The notes beneath the pieces were generated by a model, which saw nothing but the letters and a program-made list of their open reading frames with translations, did not search any database and was not told the DNA's origin. This document shows positions 1 through 7,632 of a stretch of 64,000 bases of DNA, in pieces. Origin of the DNA: Bradyrhizobium roseum (lineage in GTDB: Bacteria > Pseudomonadota > Alphaproteobacteria > Rhizobiales > Xanthobacteraceae); the NCBI RefSeq assembly GCF_030413175.1, contig NZ_CP129212.1:2728001-2792000 (forward strand), in the 5' to 3' direction. Within the stretch, counting starts at the first letter, position 1. Every line of letters starts with the position of its first letter. Both the position numbers and the translations under genes were made by a program.

Positions 1-467
1 ATGCCGATGAAGGGACCGAACGGCTGCTTCAGCGTGAAGACCACCGTCGATTCATCCGGCGCCTCGACCTTGTCGAGTTGCACCAGATTGCCGCGGGCGC
101 GTGCGTGGGTCTGCTTGAGGAATTCGATCGAGAACAGGACGTCCGCCGAGGTGAACGGCTTGCCGTCATGCCAGGTCGCGCCCTTGACCAGCTTGAACGT
201 GTAGGTCTTGCCATCCGCGCTGACCGTCCAGCTCTCGGCGAGGCCGGGCAAGGGATCGAGTTTGGGGCTGTAGCGCAGCAGGCCTTCATAGATGTTGCCG
301 GCCACCATCTGGGTCGGGCCGTTCTGGACCAGGCCGACCATCAGGCTCGGTGGTTCCGGCTGAATCACGGCATTGACGACGCCGCCTGCCTTCGGCCCCT
401 CGGCCAAGGCTGCGGTGCTCAAGAGAAACGTCGCCGCGAGGCTCATCAAGATCTTACGCTTGGACAT
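1..467 (-). CDS. ABC transporter substrate-binding protein, peptide type (N-terminal part)
   Basis: The reverse strand reads from an ATG at 467 through the window edge, so only about 155 N-terminal residues are visible. A signal peptide (MSKRKILMSLAATFLLSTAALA) is followed by features of the SBP_bac_5 family: NIYEGLLRYSPKLDPLPGLAESW, then a KGATWHDGKPF segment typical of dipeptide/oligopeptide/nickel binding lipo- or periplasmic proteins. The protein would sit in the periplasm and deliver a ligand to an ABC permease lying outside the window. It follows the class II aldolase gene on the same strand by about 60 bases, so the two are probably co-transcribed. The ligand cannot be told from sequence. 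The C-terminal two thirds are missing only because of the window boundary. Confidence 0.85.
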   Translation of the reverse strand, partial: MSKRKILMSLAATFLLSTAALAEGPKAGGVVNAVIQPEPPSLMVGLVQNGPTQMVAGNIYEGLLRYSPKLDPLPGLAESWTVSADGKTYTFKLVKGATWHDGKPFTSADVLFSIEFLKQTHARARGNLVQLDKVEAPDESTVVFTLKQPFGPFIG

Positions 468-527
468 TACATACCTCGTTTAAAGAAAAGGAGCTTTCTG
501 CGCCCTCAAATGTCGAGGGCGCCTCGA

Positions 528-1316
528 TCAGTTCGCAAAGTCGGGATCGGTACGCTCGAGCATTCGCTTGAAGGCGGCCCATTCGCTGTCGGGAACGCCA
601 CTGGTTTCGATCGCGTCGTAGAAGCTGGCGTATTGGCCGGCCGTCTTGCGGGCGACCGCTGCGGACAGCTCGATGACTTCGGCGCCGGACGACTGCACGG
701 CGAGCTGGGCGCGGCAGGAGCGTTCCAGATTGTGCATCAGCTTGAAGGCCTCGGCGACGGAGCGCCCGCAGGTCAGCATGCCGTGGCTGCGCAGCACCAT
801 GACGAACTTGTCGCCGAGATCGGCGACGAGGCGCTCACGTTCGTCGAGATCAAGCGCGATACCTTCGTAGTCGTGATAGGCGAGGCAGTCGGTGAACTGC
901 AGCGACCATTGATTGAGCGGCAACAGGCCCCGCTTCTGGCAGGCAACCGCGATGCCGGCCACGGTGTGCGTGTGCAGGACGCAGATCGCATCATGTCGCG
1001 CGGCATGGATCGCGCTGTGAATCGTGAAGCCGGCCGGGTTGATGCCGAGACCCATGGGGTCGTCGATGACGTTTCCGTCCAGATCGACCGTCACCAGGTT
1101 GGATGCTGTGACTTCCTCGAAGCGCAGGCCATAGGGATTGATGAGGAAGCGGTCCTGCCGGCCCGGCAGACGGGCGGAGATGTGGGTGTAGATGCTGTCG
1201 TCGAGGCCGAGCCGGTGAATCAGCCGGTACGCGGCTGCGAGGTCGATCCTGATCTGGAGAGTCTGGTCGGCCGCCGCCGGCCATGCCTTTGCGGTGGTGT
1301 GGGCTGCGCTGGTCAT
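528..1316 (-). CDS. class II aldolase/adducin family protein
   Basis: A 262-residue protein of the class II aldolase/adducin fold, the family of L-fuculose-phosphate aldolase and ribulose-5-phosphate 4-epimerase. Visible signatures are YTHISARLPG near residue 43, the HTHTVAGIAVA metal-binding segment near residue 115 (two zinc-ligand His) and the later LRSHGMLTCG segment near residue 176, supplying a further His. The metal site therefore looks intact. Members acting on unphosphorylated substrates are common and often misnamed, so the substrate is unknown. It is divergent from the GntR regulator at 1435 and precedes a peptide-type solute-binding protein on the same strand, which suggests an uptake-plus-catabolism unit controlled by that regulator. 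Confidence 0.85.
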   Translation of the reverse strand: MTSAAHTTAKAWPAAADQTLQIRIDLAAAYRLIHRLGLDDSIYTHISARLPGRQDRFLINPYGLRFEEVTASNLVTVDLDGNVIDDPMGLGINPAGFTIHSAIHAARHDAICVLHTHTVAGIAVACQKRGLLPLNQWSLQFTDCLAYHDYEGIALDLDERERLVADLGDKFVMVLRSHGMLTCGRSVAEAFKLMHNLERSCRAQLAVQSSGAEVIELSAAVARKTAGQYASFYDAIETSGVPDSEWAAFKRMLERTDPDFAN

Positions 1317-1382
1317 TTTCGCCTAAATCCATTTTCCATTTTTTCAGCTTGCGTGCGACGCAGCATTTGGACAAGATTAAAG

Positions 1383-1390
1383 TGTCGACA
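1383..1390. promoter_or_regulatory. divergent promoter region with small palindrome
   Basis: The 118-base gap between the leftward aldolase and the rightward GntR gene is relatively AT-rich and carries the palindrome TGTCGACA at 1383-1390, followed by an ATCGACGATC stretch. GntR/FCD regulators usually bind short inverted repeats in such divergent gaps, so this is a possible operator. The palindrome is short and the assignment is inference only. Confidence 0.3.
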
Positions 1391-1434
1391 ATCGACGATC
1401 AAAAAATAGTCAAGAGATGACGCAGGTTTAGCCG

Positions 1435-2184
1435 ATGCGCCCCATGTCGCTTCCTGTTGGATTACCGGCCCTTGCCGACAGCGATCTGGTCGGCCAGATC
1501 GCCCGCATGCTGATGCAGGCCATTGTTCAGGGGCGGCTGCCTCCCGGCTCCAAGGTGGTGGAGGCAGGCATTGCCCGCGAACTGGGCGTCAGCCGCGCCC
1601 CGGTACGGGAGGCGGCGCGGCTGCTGGAGAAGCAGGGGTTGCTGGTCGCAAGCCCGCGGCGAGGCTTCTTTGTGCGCAAGCTCGAAGTCAGGAACATCGA
1701 CGAGATCTACGATTTGCGCATTTGCATCGAACGGCACGCCGGCGTGCTGGCGGCGCGCAATCTCACGCCGCAGTCCCGCGACGTGCTGCGACGGCAAATC
1801 GACGTTCTGCACAAGACCGCCGATCTCGACGATCCGGCGCGGCAGGTGGAGGAGGATTATCGCTTTCACCGACTGATCTTTGAAATCGCCGATAATCGGC
1901 GGCTGCTTCGGCTGTTCGATGATCTCGCGGCGGAGCTGCGCATGGTGATCGGATTGATCGGCCGCCTGTACGACGATCCGCATGAGATCGCGCGCACGCA
2001 TGAGCCGCTGCTGGCCGCGATCGAGGCCGGTCATCCCGAACGCATCACCGCCTATGTCGATTATCATATCGGTCACGCTTGGCGCGAAGTCGGCAAACTG
2101 GTGCGGGAGCTCGCGCCGTCCGCCGGCAATGTCGTCGCACACCCGAGCGGGATCTTGTTTCCAACCAACGGAGTAACCGTGTGA
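1435..2184 (+). CDS. GntR family regulator with FCD ligand domain
   Basis: A 249-residue transcription factor. The N-terminal winged helix (about residues 15-80) holds the family pattern GSKVVEAGIARELGVSRAP, then VREAARLLEKQGLL. The C-terminal half is an all-helical FCD domain, with Asp/His positions (RIDLRI..., EEDYRFHRLIF, and later HEPLLAAIEAG) that usually bind a metal and a carboxylate ligand. The ATG at 1435 is used; a second ATG lies three codons on. The stop overlaps the GTG start of the amidohydrolase, so the two are translationally coupled. It probably controls itself, that partner and the divergent aldolase/solute-binding operon. The effector is unknown. Confidence 0.88.
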   Translation: MRPMSLPVGLPALADSDLVGQIARMLMQAIVQGRLPPGSKVVEAGIARELGVSRAPVREAARLLEKQGLLVASPRRGFFVRKLEVRNIDEIYDLRICIERHAGVLAARNLTPQSRDVLRRQIDVLHKTADLDDPARQVEEDYRFHRLIFEIADNRRLLRLFDDLAAELRMVIGLIGRLYDDPHEIARTHEPLLAAIEAGHPERITAYVDYHIGHAWREVGKLVRELAPSAGNVVAHPSGILFPTNGVTV

Positions 2185-3206
2185 AGGCCGTATATACCGA
2201 ACTGCATCGCAGCCACGATCCGCAATTCTTCCTGGTGCGCGGCGTCGTCCAGCGCACCACCGAGCAGCCAGAGCGCGCCGACCGGCTGCTGGCGGGGCTG
2301 AAGGCCGGCAAGCACGATCTAATCGCGCCGACCGTTTTCGGGCAGGGCCCGCGGTCGCGGGTTCACAGCCCCGAATATCTTCGCTTTCTGGAGGAGGCGT
2401 GGGAGGCCTGGCGCGCGCTCGGCGATTCCGGCCCTGAAATGATCGCCAACGTGCATCCGGTTCGCCATGACGCCACTTATCCGACCCACATCGTCGGCCG
2501 GCTCGGCTGGCACACGGCCGACACAGGATGTCCGATCGGTCCCGGCACCTGGGCCGCAGCCTGCGCGGCAACCGACGTGGCCGCCACGGCCGCCCAACTC
2601 GTCATGGACGGCGAAGACGCGGTTTACGCGCTGTGCCGGCCGCCCGGTCACCATGCCTTTCGTGATGTCGCGGGCGGATTCTGCTTTCTGAACAACAGCG
2701 CCGTCGCGGCTTCTCACCTTAAGCTGAAGCATGAGCGGGTCGCGATTCTCGATGTCGACGTGCATCACGGCAACGGCACGCAGGGAATCTTCTACGAACA
2801 GGCGGACGTGCTCACGGTGTCGATCCATGCCGATCCCGTGTTCTTCTATCCCTACGTTTGGGGATATGCGCATGAGCGGGGCGCGGGCCCCGGCCTTGGA
2901 ACCAATCTTAACATTCCCTTGCCGAAGGGCACCGGCGATGACGACTATATGAAGGCTATGGGTGACGCAGAAAAAACCATCCGCGCGTTCGCACCCGGGG
3001 CGCTCGTGGTGGCGCTCGGTCTCGATGCTTCGGAACGCGATCCGCTCGCCGGCCTTGCGGTGACGACACCAGGTTTCCGCCGCATCGGTGCTGCGATCGC
3101 CCGGCTGGGCCTTCCCACCGTCTTCGTGCAGGAGGGTGGCTATCTGTCCGATATCCTCGGCGCCAACCTCACCGCGGTACTCGGCGGGTTCGAGGAGGCG
3201 CGTTAG
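2181..3206 (+). CDS. histone deacetylase family / acetylpolyamine amidohydrolase-like protein
   Basis: A 341-residue zinc amidohydrolase of the arginase/deacetylase superfamily, close to the usual length of bacterial acetylpolyamine amidohydrolases. Motifs in order are RPPGHHA (catalytic His pair, about residue 155), FLNNSAVAA, DVDVHHGNGTQ (zinc Asp and His, about residue 192), the SIHADP segment, and LGLDASERDPLAGL (second zinc Asp). It should remove acetyl groups from small amines in the cytoplasm; polyamines or similar compounds are more likely than histones. The GTG start at 2181 overlaps the preceding stop codon, and the first residues (KAVYTELHRSHDP) fit the family N-terminus, so longer in-frame extensions are rejected. 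It forms a two-gene operon with the GntR regulator. Confidence 0.85.
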   Translation: MKAVYTELHRSHDPQFFLVRGVVQRTTEQPERADRLLAGLKAGKHDLIAPTVFGQGPRSRVHSPEYLRFLEEAWEAWRALGDSGPEMIANVHPVRHDATYPTHIVGRLGWHTADTGCPIGPGTWAAACAATDVAATAAQLVMDGEDAVYALCRPPGHHAFRDVAGGFCFLNNSAVAASHLKLKHERVAILDVDVHHGNGTQGIFYEQADVLTVSIHADPVFFYPYVWGYAHERGAGPGLGTNLNIPLPKGTGDDDYMKAMGDAEKTIRAFAPGALVVALGLDASERDPLAGLAVTTPGFRRIGAAIARLGLPTVFVQEGGYLSDILGANLTAVLGGFEEAR

Positions 3207-3207
3207 T

Positions 3208-3252
3208 GCACGATCCGGAAAAGTGGAAACCGGTTTTCCGATAAGATCATGA
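3208..3252. repeat. short palindromic intergenic repeat
   Basis: Between two convergent genes there is an imperfect palindrome centred on GGAAACCGGTTTTCC, flanked by GATC on both sides (ACGATCCGGAAAAGTGG on the left, TCCGATAAGATCATG on the right). From memory, this short element is scattered widely in Bradyrhizobium and Rhodopseudomonas intergenic DNA. It may form a hairpin at the end of the amidohydrolase transcript. No T-tract follows, so it is not called a terminator. Confidence 0.6.
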
Positions 3253-3262
3253 TCTAGCGCCT

Positions 3263-4132
3263 CTACTCGATGACGATGCGCGGCGGCGGCCGGTGCGCCG
3301 CGCCGGTGACGATCGCGGTCCAGATCTCGCGCGCGATGCCGATATAATGTTGCGCGTGGACGCCGTCGGGTTCGATCGCGACGATCGGACGGCCGTCGTC
3401 GGAGGTCTGGCGGATCTGCATGTCGAGCGGGATCTCGCCGAGATAGGGAATGCCGCGGAGCATCGCTTCGCTCCGCGCGCCGCCGTGGCCGAAGATCGGC
3501 GTGACGTGATGGCAGGTCGGGCAGCAGAAGCTCGACATGTTTTCGATCAGGCCGAGGATCGGAATGCTCACCTTCTCGAACATCGCAATGCCGCGCCGGG
3601 CGTCGATCAGCGCGATGTCCTGCGGCGTCGAGACGATGACGGCGCCGGCCAGCGGCACCTGTTGCGCCATGGTGAGCTGCGCGTCGCCGGTGCCCGGCGG
3701 CAGGTCGACGACGAGAATGTCGAGATCGCCCCACGCCACCTCGCGCAGCATCTGCGTGATCGCCGAGATCACCATCGCCCCGCGCCAGATCATGGCGCTG
3801 TCTTCCTCGACCAGAAAGCCGATCGACATCACCTTGACGCCGAAGCGCTCCAACGGCTCCAGCATGCGCGGCCCGATCTGCCGCGGTTTGCCGCGCAGGC
3901 CGAACAGCCTTGGTTGCGACGGACCGTAGATATCGGCATCGAGAATGCCGGTCTTCAGTCCCAGCGCGGCAAAGCCGAGCGCGAGATTGCAGGAGGTGGT
4001 GGACTTGCCGACGCCGCCCTTGCCGGAGGCGACCGCGATGACGTGCTTGACGCCGGGAAGGCCTGAGGCCTTCGACGTCGCGCGGGCTTGGCGACTGGGA
4101 GGGGGTGCGGACACGGGTTGCTCACGATCCAA
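3263..4132 (-). CDS. Mrp/NBP35 family P-loop ATPase, Fe-S cluster carrier
   Basis: A 289-residue MinD-like ATPase of the Mrp/ApbC/NBP35 group. It has the deviant Walker A SGKGGVGKST (about residues 35-44), the switch region DADIYGPSQP, the Walker B-like DILVVDLPPGTGD and a C-terminal CCPTCHH segment with the CxxC that bridges a [4Fe-4S] cluster between two subunits. This family carries or inserts Fe-S clusters in the cytoplasm. It lacks the usual N-terminal DUF59 domain, so it is a short form. Its start lies inside the 3' end of the polyferredoxin gene (11-base overlap), implying one leftward transcript. The divergent formate dehydrogenase operon makes Fe-S maturation of that enzyme a plausible role. 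Confidence 0.9.
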   Translation of the reverse strand: MDREQPVSAPPPSRQARATSKASGLPGVKHVIAVASGKGGVGKSTTSCNLALGFAALGLKTGILDADIYGPSQPRLFGLRGKPRQIGPRMLEPLERFGVKVMSIGFLVEEDSAMIWRGAMVISAITQMLREVAWGDLDILVVDLPPGTGDAQLTMAQQVPLAGAVIVSTPQDIALIDARRGIAMFEKVSIPILGLIENMSSFCCPTCHHVTPIFGHGGARSEAMLRGIPYLGEIPLDMQIRQTSDDGRPIVAIEPDGVHAQHYIGIAREIWTAIVTGAAHRPPPRIVIE

Positions 4133-6155
4133 GCGGATCGTCCTTCTTCACATCGCGCGCGCGCAGATAATCCTCCGTCGTCATGACGGGCGGTCGTTGC
4201 GGCGCCGCGTGGGGATCGAAACTCTCATTCACCACCGCTTCGACACGGCAGTCCGCGCACATCTTGATGACGTCGAGACGCCTGGCGTTTGCGCCGTGGA
4301 ACATCCAGTGCTTCTCGCTGAGTTTCGCCAGCACGCGGTCGATTGAGCTTTTGGTGCCGAACGGTTTGCCGCATGCGACGCAGTGGAACGGCTCTTCCTC
4401 CTTCAGCACGCGTTGCGGGCTGTTCCAGGCCTGGAAGTCGAGCTGTGGCTCGATGGTGATAACCTTCTCCGGGCAGGTGGATTGGCAGAGCCCGCATTGC
4501 ACGCAAAGGCTCTCGGTAAAGCGCAGCATGGCGCGGTCGGGATTGTCGGACAGCGCGCCGGTCGGGCAGGCGGTGACGCAGGCGTGGCACAGCGTGCAGC
4601 CCTCGACATCCAGTTTCACCGTGCCGAACGGCGCGCCCGGGGCCAGCGGCACAACATCGACCGGCGTGGGCGCGGCGAGGTGAAGCTCGCGAAACGTCGT
4701 CTCGAGCACGCCGCGCTTGGCGCCGCGCGGCAAGAGGCCGGCCGGCTTTGCCGTCGCGACGCCGCGAGGCGCCGTATCCAGCCTGGCGCGCAACGCGTCA
4801 GGATCGTCGGTCTCGATGATCCGGATGATGCCGTTGCCGAAACCGAGCGCGCTGACGACGCGATCTGCGGTTTCGACCGCGCGTCGCAGCGCCGTGATAT
4901 CGTGACGCGGTTTTGCGCGCGTCAGCAACGCGACGCCGCTGCCGCCATAGGCAAAGACAGCGGCGATCAGCTCCGGGCTGAGCTGCGTCATCTCGTTGAC
5001 GCGCAGCGGCAACACGTTGGCCGGCAGGCCGTCACCGAACCGCGCCAGCGCTTCGATGATTTCCTCGCCGTGCTCGCCGTCGTGAAACAGCACGACGCCG
5101 TCGTGTCCGCCCGCCTTCCGATAGGTCTGCAGCAGCGTCCGCATCCGCCGCATCAAGGCGTCAGCGCTCGGCAACGCGTAGGATGCCGCGCCGGTTGGGC
5201 ACACCGATGCGCAGGAGCCGCAACCGGCGCAGACATTGGCGTCGATCGCGACCGCGTTGCCGTCAGGCGTGATCGCGCCGGTCGGACAAAGGTCGAGACA
5301 GCGCGTGCATCCGGTGATGGACGAGCGCGAATGGGCGCAGAGCGACGGCTCGAAATCGATAAAGCGCGGCTTGTCGAAGGTGCCGACCAGCGCGCCGGCG
5401 TCGGCCATCGCGCGCTCGACGGCCGCCTTGTCGCGGGGATCGGCGCGCAGATAGCCGGGGCGCAGCTCGTGTGCGGGAAACAACGGGAGGCCGCCCGAGA
5501 GATCGAGGATCAGATCGCAGGTCGAGGTCGCCCCGTTGCGGGGAGAGCCGAATACGAGTTTGGCGCGCGAGGACGGCGATGGCAGCGCATAATCGTCTAT
5601 CGCAAGTTCGAACTGCCCGAGATGTCCGCGCGCGTTCCGGATCGTGCCCTTGAGCACCGGAAATTCGTTGGTCCGGCGCGGTGTCACGTCACCCGGCCTG
5701 GTCAGAAGAACGGTGATGTCGAGGCGATCGGCGAGACGCTGCGCCGCCTCGATCGCGATCTCGTCGCGGCCATAGATCAACGCGACGCCGCTGCTTTCGA
5801 GCGTCACCAGCGAGATCGGCGGCATCTCCTCGTCCGCTGCGGCAATCAGCGCCGCGGCTTTTGGTCCCGCAGCGGCGGCATCCTTCGACCAGCCGCCGGT
5901 CTCGCGAATGTTGACGAAGGTGAGGTTCGCTTGCGGGCTATTCTCCGCGACTTCCCGGAATAGCGGCTCTTCCTGGGTGCAGGCCACCGTGATCGGCGCG
6001 CCGTCTGCAAGCGCTTGCTTGAAAAGGTCGAGGTCGAGGCCGCAAAGCTGATTCGCTTGCGCGATTCCGGCCGGGCAGCCACGGCCGATCGCTTCCGCGT
6101 CGAGCGGCATGGTCTTCTCGCAACTGCAAATCAGGAGGCGAGACGCCGCACTCAT
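4122..6155 (-). CDS. polyferredoxin, multiple 4Fe-4S clusters
   Basis: A 677-residue iron-sulfur protein. Starting at the ATG at 6155, it opens with a Cys-rich segment (ICSCEKTM), then a Rossmann-like stretch (ALIYGRDEIAIEAAQRLAD, about residue 160). Around residues 272-320 lie an atypical cluster site (CTRCLDLCP, its first Cys apparently displaced upstream) and a standard CAGCGSCASVCP. Around 518-565 lie two standard CxxCxxCxxxCP sites (CTLCHACVTACP and CVQCGLCQSTCP). Near the C-terminus there are two CxxC pairs (CVACGK, CADCR) that may bind zinc or another cluster. No membrane segment is seen. Homologues sit beside formate dehydrogenase genes in this group, and electron transfer or maturation for FDH is an inference. 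Reading further upstream to 7265 would invade the divergent operon and is rejected. Confidence 0.85.
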   Translation of the reverse strand: MSAASRLLICSCEKTMPLDAEAIGRGCPAGIAQANQLCGLDLDLFKQALADGAPITVACTQEEPLFREVAENSPQANLTFVNIRETGGWSKDAAAAGPKAAALIAAADEEMPPISLVTLESSGVALIYGRDEIAIEAAQRLADRLDITVLLTRPGDVTPRRTNEFPVLKGTIRNARGHLGQFELAIDDYALPSPSSRAKLVFGSPRNGATSTCDLILDLSGGLPLFPAHELRPGYLRADPRDKAAVERAMADAGALVGTFDKPRFIDFEPSLCAHSRSSITGCTRCLDLCPTGAITPDGNAVAIDANVCAGCGSCASVCPTGAASYALPSADALMRRMRTLLQTYRKAGGHDGVVLFHDGEHGEEIIEALARFGDGLPANVLPLRVNEMTQLSPELIAAVFAYGGSGVALLTRAKPRHDITALRRAVETADRVVSALGFGNGIIRIIETDDPDALRARLDTAPRGVATAKPAGLLPRGAKRGVLETTFRELHLAAPTPVDVVPLAPGAPFGTVKLDVEGCTLCHACVTACPTGALSDNPDRAMLRFTESLCVQCGLCQSTCPEKVITIEPQLDFQAWNSPQRVLKEEEPFHCVACGKPFGTKSSIDRVLAKLSEKHWMFHGANARRLDVIKMCADCRVEAVVNESFDPHAAPQRPPVMTTEDYLRARDVKKDDPLGS

Positions 6156-6293
6156 TTTTAATGCCCTAAACCCGATTGCCTGATCCCACGGTTCTGCGGT
6201 AACCGCTCGGAGAGACATCCGCAAGATACAATGGCCGCTTGGGTGGCGTAGCATATACCTGCGACCCATCAAGCAATGAGGGAATAGTTTTTC

Positions 6294-7049
6294 GTGATCG
6301 CTCGTCCAGCGGATACGGAACAGGTGCTCGATCTGCCCCCCGGTTATACTTTGGTCGCGTTGCGCGAGCTCGGCGATGCCTTTGCGCATGCCTGCGAGAT
6401 CGCGGCGGAGGCGGGCGCAGGAACATTGGTGTGGGTGCGCCGCTACGATTTGGTCGAGTTTGCGGTGGTGCTCGAACCTGACGAACCGCTGCGCTCGGCG
6501 CGCCGGGCGTTGTTTGCCGGCATGAACGCGCTGGCCGACGCAATTGCCGCCCATTGTCCGCCAGAGCGGGAGGTTTTGTTCGACTGGCCGGATGCGGTCC
6601 GTTTCGACACCGGATTGCTCGGTGGCGGACGGTTGGGCTGGCCGGCCGAATGCACCGAAGACGGCATACCCGAATGGCTGGTTTTCGGCGTGATCCTGCG
6701 TGCTGCCGACATGGCGCATGTTCCGGAGGTGCAGGCGGCTTCCGGGGTGTCGTTGCTGGGTGAAGGTTTCGAGATGGTCGATACCGATGCCATCATCGAG
6801 AGTTTTGCCCGCCATCTGATGGCCGCATTTGACCGCTGGAAGGAGCGCGGTTTCGAGGCGGTCGCGCGGGATTATCTGGAGCGGCTTCCCAAGCACAAGG
6901 CCGGCGAGATCAGAGGCATCGACGTCAACGGCGACCTCCTGGTCAGCCTGCCGGCCGGTCGCGAAGCGCCGGCGCGAAGCAGTCTTGTGGATGCGCTTCG
7001 ACGCGCCACTTGGTATGATGCGCAGGCGCGCGGTCCGAAACTCGGATGA
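6294..7049 (+). CDS. biotin/lipoate-protein ligase-like protein, probably degenerate
   Basis: A 251-residue protein with a GTG start preceded by an AGGGA ribosome site. The order of segments resembles the biotin protein ligase fold: VWVRRYDLVEFAVVLEPDEPL (about residues 44-65) lies where BirA has its GRGRRG loop, and FDWPDAVRFDTGLLGGGRLG (about 95-115) matches the KWPNDL region. However, the Gly-rich loop is absent and the conserved Lys of KWPND is Asp. Biotin transfer is therefore doubtful. The C-terminal third (IRGIDVNGDLLVSL) resembles a small accessory domain found in these proteins. It is the first gene of the rightward FDH operon, seven bases before DUF6505. A role in cofactor handling or as a scaffold is possible; none is demonstrated. 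Confidence 0.7.
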   Translation: MIARPADTEQVLDLPPGYTLVALRELGDAFAHACEIAAEAGAGTLVWVRRYDLVEFAVVLEPDEPLRSARRALFAGMNALADAIAAHCPPEREVLFDWPDAVRFDTGLLGGGRLGWPAECTEDGIPEWLVFGVILRAADMAHVPEVQAASGVSLLGEGFEMVDTDAIIESFARHLMAAFDRWKERGFEAVARDYLERLPKHKAGEIRGIDVNGDLLVSLPAGREAPARSSLVDALRRATWYDAQARGPKLG

Positions 7050-7056
7050 GGCGGAC

Positions 7057-7632
7057 ATGCTGAAGTTTCCGCGAACCATCAGGCTCGATCCGTCGGATAC
7101 GTTCGTGTTCGCGCGGGCAGCCGAACCCGGCGAATGGGCGGTTTCCGGTGCCTTTGTGTTCTGGAACCGCGATCCGGCCGCGCTCGAACAGAAGCAGCGC
7201 GTGGCGCTGCGTTCGGGCTTTCTCGGCATCGATAGCCTCGGGTGGTCGACGCTTGCCATCGTCACCGAAGCGACGGAAGCGGAGCGGGAGACGATGATCG
7301 AACGGTTGGCCAGGCAATTGATGGAGAAGTTCGGCGCGCCCGATGCAAATGCGGGGCGGCTTGCGGCCGAGGAGGAGATCGCTTTCGCAGGCTCGCTGTG
7401 TCATCATCCGCTGCAGACGATCCTCGCTGTACAGCGCAGTGTCGAAAACGGTGAAATCCACGAACGCTTTCGTACGCTTAAACCTCGCTCCGATGCGGTA
7501 GATGCCGACCGGTTGCACACCCATGCCAGCGCCTTTACCTTCCATGAAGTGGAAGGCGATGTTGAACCTGCCGAAGAGGTCGATCTTCGCGGGCTGATCA
7601 GGACCGGCGCCAGCACGACGGATCGCACATGA
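7057..7632 (+). CDS. DUF6505 family protein
   Basis: A 191-residue protein starting MLKFPRTIRLDPSDTFVFARAAEPGEWAV. I recognise it from memory as the DUF6505 type found next to formate dehydrogenase genes in Rhizobiales. There is no signal peptide, membrane helix or metal motif, so it is probably cytoplasmic. The ATG at 7057 follows the previous stop by seven bases, and its own stop overlaps the start of the next gene (ATGA at 7629), so translation is coupled. Function unknown; conserved placement in the operon suggests help in FDH assembly or regulation. Confidence 0.75.
   Translation: MLKFPRTIRLDPSDTFVFARAAEPGEWAVSGAFVFWNRDPAALEQKQRVALRSGFLGIDSLGWSTLAIVTEATEAERETMIERLARQLMEKFGAPDANAGRLAAEEEIAFAGSLCHHPLQTILAVQRSVENGEIHERFRTLKPRSDAVDADRLHTHASAFTFHEVEGDVEPAEEVDLRGLIRTGASTTDRT

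Noticed and set aside
1367..1375. TTGGACAAG, matching part of the methanol-regulon motif
   Set aside because: Only nine bases match, the TTCGCTC half and the second copy are absent, and the neighbouring genes are unrelated.
2319..3734. 471-codon minus-strand frame spanning the amidohydrolase and Mrp genes
   Set aside because: It is read in the wrong frame for Mrp and antisense to the amidohydrolase; the product is Arg-rich and without motifs.
4383..5963. Long open frame on the plus strand opposite the polyferredoxin gene
   Set aside because: It is an antisense shadow produced by high GC and codon bias. Its translation is rich in Arg/Gly/Ala with no domain, whereas the minus strand encodes clear ferredoxin motifs.
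6156..7265. Upstream in-frame extension of the polyferredoxin by about 370 codons
   Set aside because: It would run antisense through the first genes of the FDH operon and adds no conserved sequence. The ATG at 6155 gives a natural start.
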